DNA of 64,000 nt from HyVt-443 sp964544655. GTDB taxonomy: Bacteria; Pseudomonadota; Gammaproteobacteria; Chromatiales; Chromatiaceae. The notes beneath the pieces were generated by a model, which made no database searches, was not told the DNA's origin, and worked only from the letters and a program-made list of their open reading frames with translations. Shown piece after piece: positions 62,500 to 64,000 of this stretch (within the stretch, counting starts at the first letter, position 1; the number at the start of each line of letters is the position of its first letter). A program made the position numbers and the translations under genes. The DNA is taken from contig CAZJCM010000006.1 in the NCBI GenBank assembly GCA_964544655.1, positions 23,780-87,779 on the forward strand, given 5' to 3'.

Positions 62500-63672
62500 T
62501 CATGACACAACAGATATCAGAATAGAAAATGCCTCATCTATCTTTTCTCTGGAAGTGTAGAAATGGGGTGAAAAACGGACCCCTCCACCACGGCATGCGC
62601 AGATTACACCTCTAGCCATCAGCCGCTGATAAGCCTCTTCCGCCGCCATACGGCGTGGACGAAAAGTAACGATCCCGGACCGGCGATGCTCGCTGGTTTC
62701 GGTCATTATCTCCAGTAAATTATCATGTATATTACATAATTCTATGAAATATCGCGTGTTATCCAGCACCATATTTTCGATGAGATGAATCCCAACATAC
62801 TGAATCAATGACAGACTTGCGCTCAATGCATGTATACCGAGCATATTCGGGCTGCCACACTCAAAGCGTCTTGCACTGGCTGCCGGTGTCCATTCGAGAC
62901 TATCGTACGCACTGGGATCGGCCAGCATATGCCAGCCATACTCATGCAGCCGGAGATCATCACGAATTGACGGGCGGCTGTAGAAGAGCGCCAGTCCTTC
63001 GGGTGCCATCAACCATTTATGGCCATCCGCCACCACAAAATCGGCTTGGCAGCTCTCTACGTCAAAATTCAACGCGCCAAGGCTTTGTATGGCATCGACA
63101 CAAAAGAGAATGTCATGTCGCTGACAGAAGCGGCCGATCTGTTCCAGATCGATACGCAGACCGTTGGCATACTGTACTGAGCTGGTAGTGATGAGACGCG
63201 TATTTTCATCGCATTGGGCAAAAAGCGACTGTTCCGGACTCTCATCTGTCGTCAGGTCCAGGTCCACCAGTCTGGTCTCAACCCCAAATCGCTGCAGTGA
63301 TTGCCATACCACGCGATTGGAGGGGAACTCCTGCCTAAAGAGAACGACATTGTCGCCGGCTTTCCAGTCGATTCCATAGGCGATGGCTGAAAGCGCCTCT
63401 GAGGTATTCTTCATCAATGCAATATCGTCCGCAGATGCTGCATTGATCAGGTCGGCCAACTGTGTACGCAACAGCTGTTCGGTTTCGATCCATTGCGGAT
63501 AATCTGCCGCGCCACGTCTCGTATTAGTTTCAGCAAACGCTTCAATTGCACGCGCAGTACGCTGAGGCCAGGGTGAAACAGCTGCGTGATTCAGGTAGAT
63601 CAGCGATTCATCCAGCTGAAATTCTGCGGAGATCGTAGTCTCGATGGCGTGATTCGATGAATTCTGCGTCAT
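62500..63672 (-). CDS. Class V aminotransferase, PLP-dependent
   Basis: A 390-residue fold-type I PLP enzyme. The PLP lysine is in DGHKWLMAPEG, and the PLP-phosphate/aspartate side is in CVDAIQSLGALNFD; the N-terminal LNHAAVSPWPQRTARAI matches the substrate entry loop. The family spans cysteine desulfurases, kynureninases and isopenicillin epimerases. The sequence lacks an obvious mobile catalytic-cysteine loop, so desulfurase activity is unproven, and the substrate is unknown. A possible operator is at 63723-63738. Confidence 0.82.
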   Translation of the reverse strand: MTQNSSNHAIETTISAEFQLDESLIYLNHAAVSPWPQRTARAIEAFAETNTRRGAADYPQWIETEQLLRTQLADLINAASADDIALMKNTSEALSAIAYGIDWKAGDNVVLFRQEFPSNRVVWQSLQRFGVETRLVDLDLTTDESPEQSLFAQCDENTRLITTSSVQYANGLRIDLEQIGRFCQRHDILFCVDAIQSLGALNFDVESCQADFVVADGHKWLMAPEGLALFYSRPSIRDDLRLHEYGWHMLADPSAYDSLEWTPAASARRFECGSPNMLGIHALSASLSLIQYVGIHLIENMVLDNTRYFIELCNIHDNLLEIMTETSEHRRSGIVTFRPRRMAAEEAYQRLMARGVICACRGGGVRFSPHFYTSREKIDEAFSILISVVS

Positions 63673-63722
63673 TTGAGGCCTTATGGTCTGTGATTACGAA
63701 GGGAATTTCTACTCAAGCGTAC

Positions 63723-63738
63723 CAGGAACCTGTTCCTG
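63723..63738. promoter_or_regulatory. Palindrome upstream of the class V aminotransferase gene
   Basis: CAGGAACCTGTTCCTG is a 16-base inverted repeat (7-base arms, two-base centre), about 50 bases upstream of the aminotransferase start. It may be an operator; no known consensus matches. The rest of the 63673-63953 gap shows nothing else recognisable. Confidence 0.3.
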
Positions 63739-63953
63739 CCAATAACCTAATCCGATGACAGTATTGGGAAACTGATCCGCGCAATGTGGAGATTAGCAAA
63801 ATAGATATGTCAGCGAGTAGGGTATTAGGCTGATCGAAAGAGGCGCATAAATGGCTTGTGTGCTAGATGTGAGACCATGAGGACAATCGGATGTTCGGTA
63901 ACATTGAAGTGGATAACTTCACGCCTCTCATGTCTGAGCACTAGGAATTGTAA

Positions 63954-64000
63954 ATGGCTCCCAAAACCCGCGCACAGATGGCGAAGTCAGCCTACAGGGA
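63954..64000 (+). CDS. Start of a gene cut by the right window edge
   Basis: ATG at 63954, preceded by AGGA, opens a frame (MAPKTRAQMAKSAYR) that reaches the end of the window. Basic and helical looking; too short to assign. An overlapping second frame from about 63877 also remains open, so the call is tentative. Confidence 0.35.
   Translation, partial: MAPKTRAQMAKSAYR

Overview
The window is a dense stretch of bacterial chromosome, moderately GC-rich, with short intergenic gaps. Everything recognisable is of gammaproteobacterial type: rluC next to sppA, the yciK-gph-ubiG block, oadGAB, prfB with its programmed frameshift followed by lysS, split class II ribonucleotide reductase nrdJa/nrdJb, and an rpf (diffusible signal factor) system. 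My inference is a free-living or facultatively symbiotic gammaproteobacterium near the Chromatiales or sulfur oxidisers. No 16S rRNA is present to confirm this, and I see no tRNA, rRNA, CRISPR, prophage or insertion sequence.

Layout. 1-9.2 kb: rluC (cut by the left edge), a HAD phosphatase, sppA, nrdJb/nrdJa with NrdR-like boxes, an unknown 471-residue protein, a DUF3334 protein, a phosphoribosyltransferase and mafB. 9.5-12.8 kb: the sodium-pumping oxaloacetate decarboxylase oadGAB. 12.9-18.8 kb (minus): a giant coiled-coil SPOR protein, yciK, a degenerate squalene/phytoene-synthase-like protein, gph, ubiG. 18.9-30.5 kb (minus): a cobalamin operon (cobO, cbiA, cobM, cbiX, cobH, bluB, cbiD, cobL, cobI, cbiG N-part, cobE, cobJ) headed by a cobalamin riboswitch and a short leader ORF that overlaps cobO. 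30.6-39.5 kb: accA, tilS, a cNMP-rhodanese fusion, prfB, lysS, an H-NS-like protein, an HDOD protein, ygfZ. 39.7-44.1 kb: an RNase II-like gene and a tightly overlapping group encoding a membrane-anchored Rad50-like ATPase flanked by two tiny proteins. 44.1-47.9 kb: ybaK, hrpB, mobA. 48.0-56.6 kb: rpfF and rpfC, then a private acyl carrier protein, a ketosynthase, a cyclopropane-synthase-like methyltransferase, a kinase-less RpfC paralogue and rpfG. 57-64 kb: a periplasmic sulfurtransferase, a multi-hairpin element, thrH, a host-attachment-family protein, a PAS hybrid histidine kinase, a small unknown gene with terminator, a class V aminotransferase and the start of another gene.

How the parts connect. 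The cobalamin operon makes the cofactor used by the class II ribonucleotide reductase in the same window. The route looks anaerobic (CbiX, CbiD, CbiG) but carries the oxygen-dependent BluB. The rpf block looks like a complete signal synthesis, sensing and c-di-GMP-degradation circuit with extra fatty-acid enzymes embedded in it, which is the most promising candidate for something undescribed. A roughly 110-bp palindromic repeat occurs three times, twice inside the cobalamin operon, once between the two halves of cbiG.
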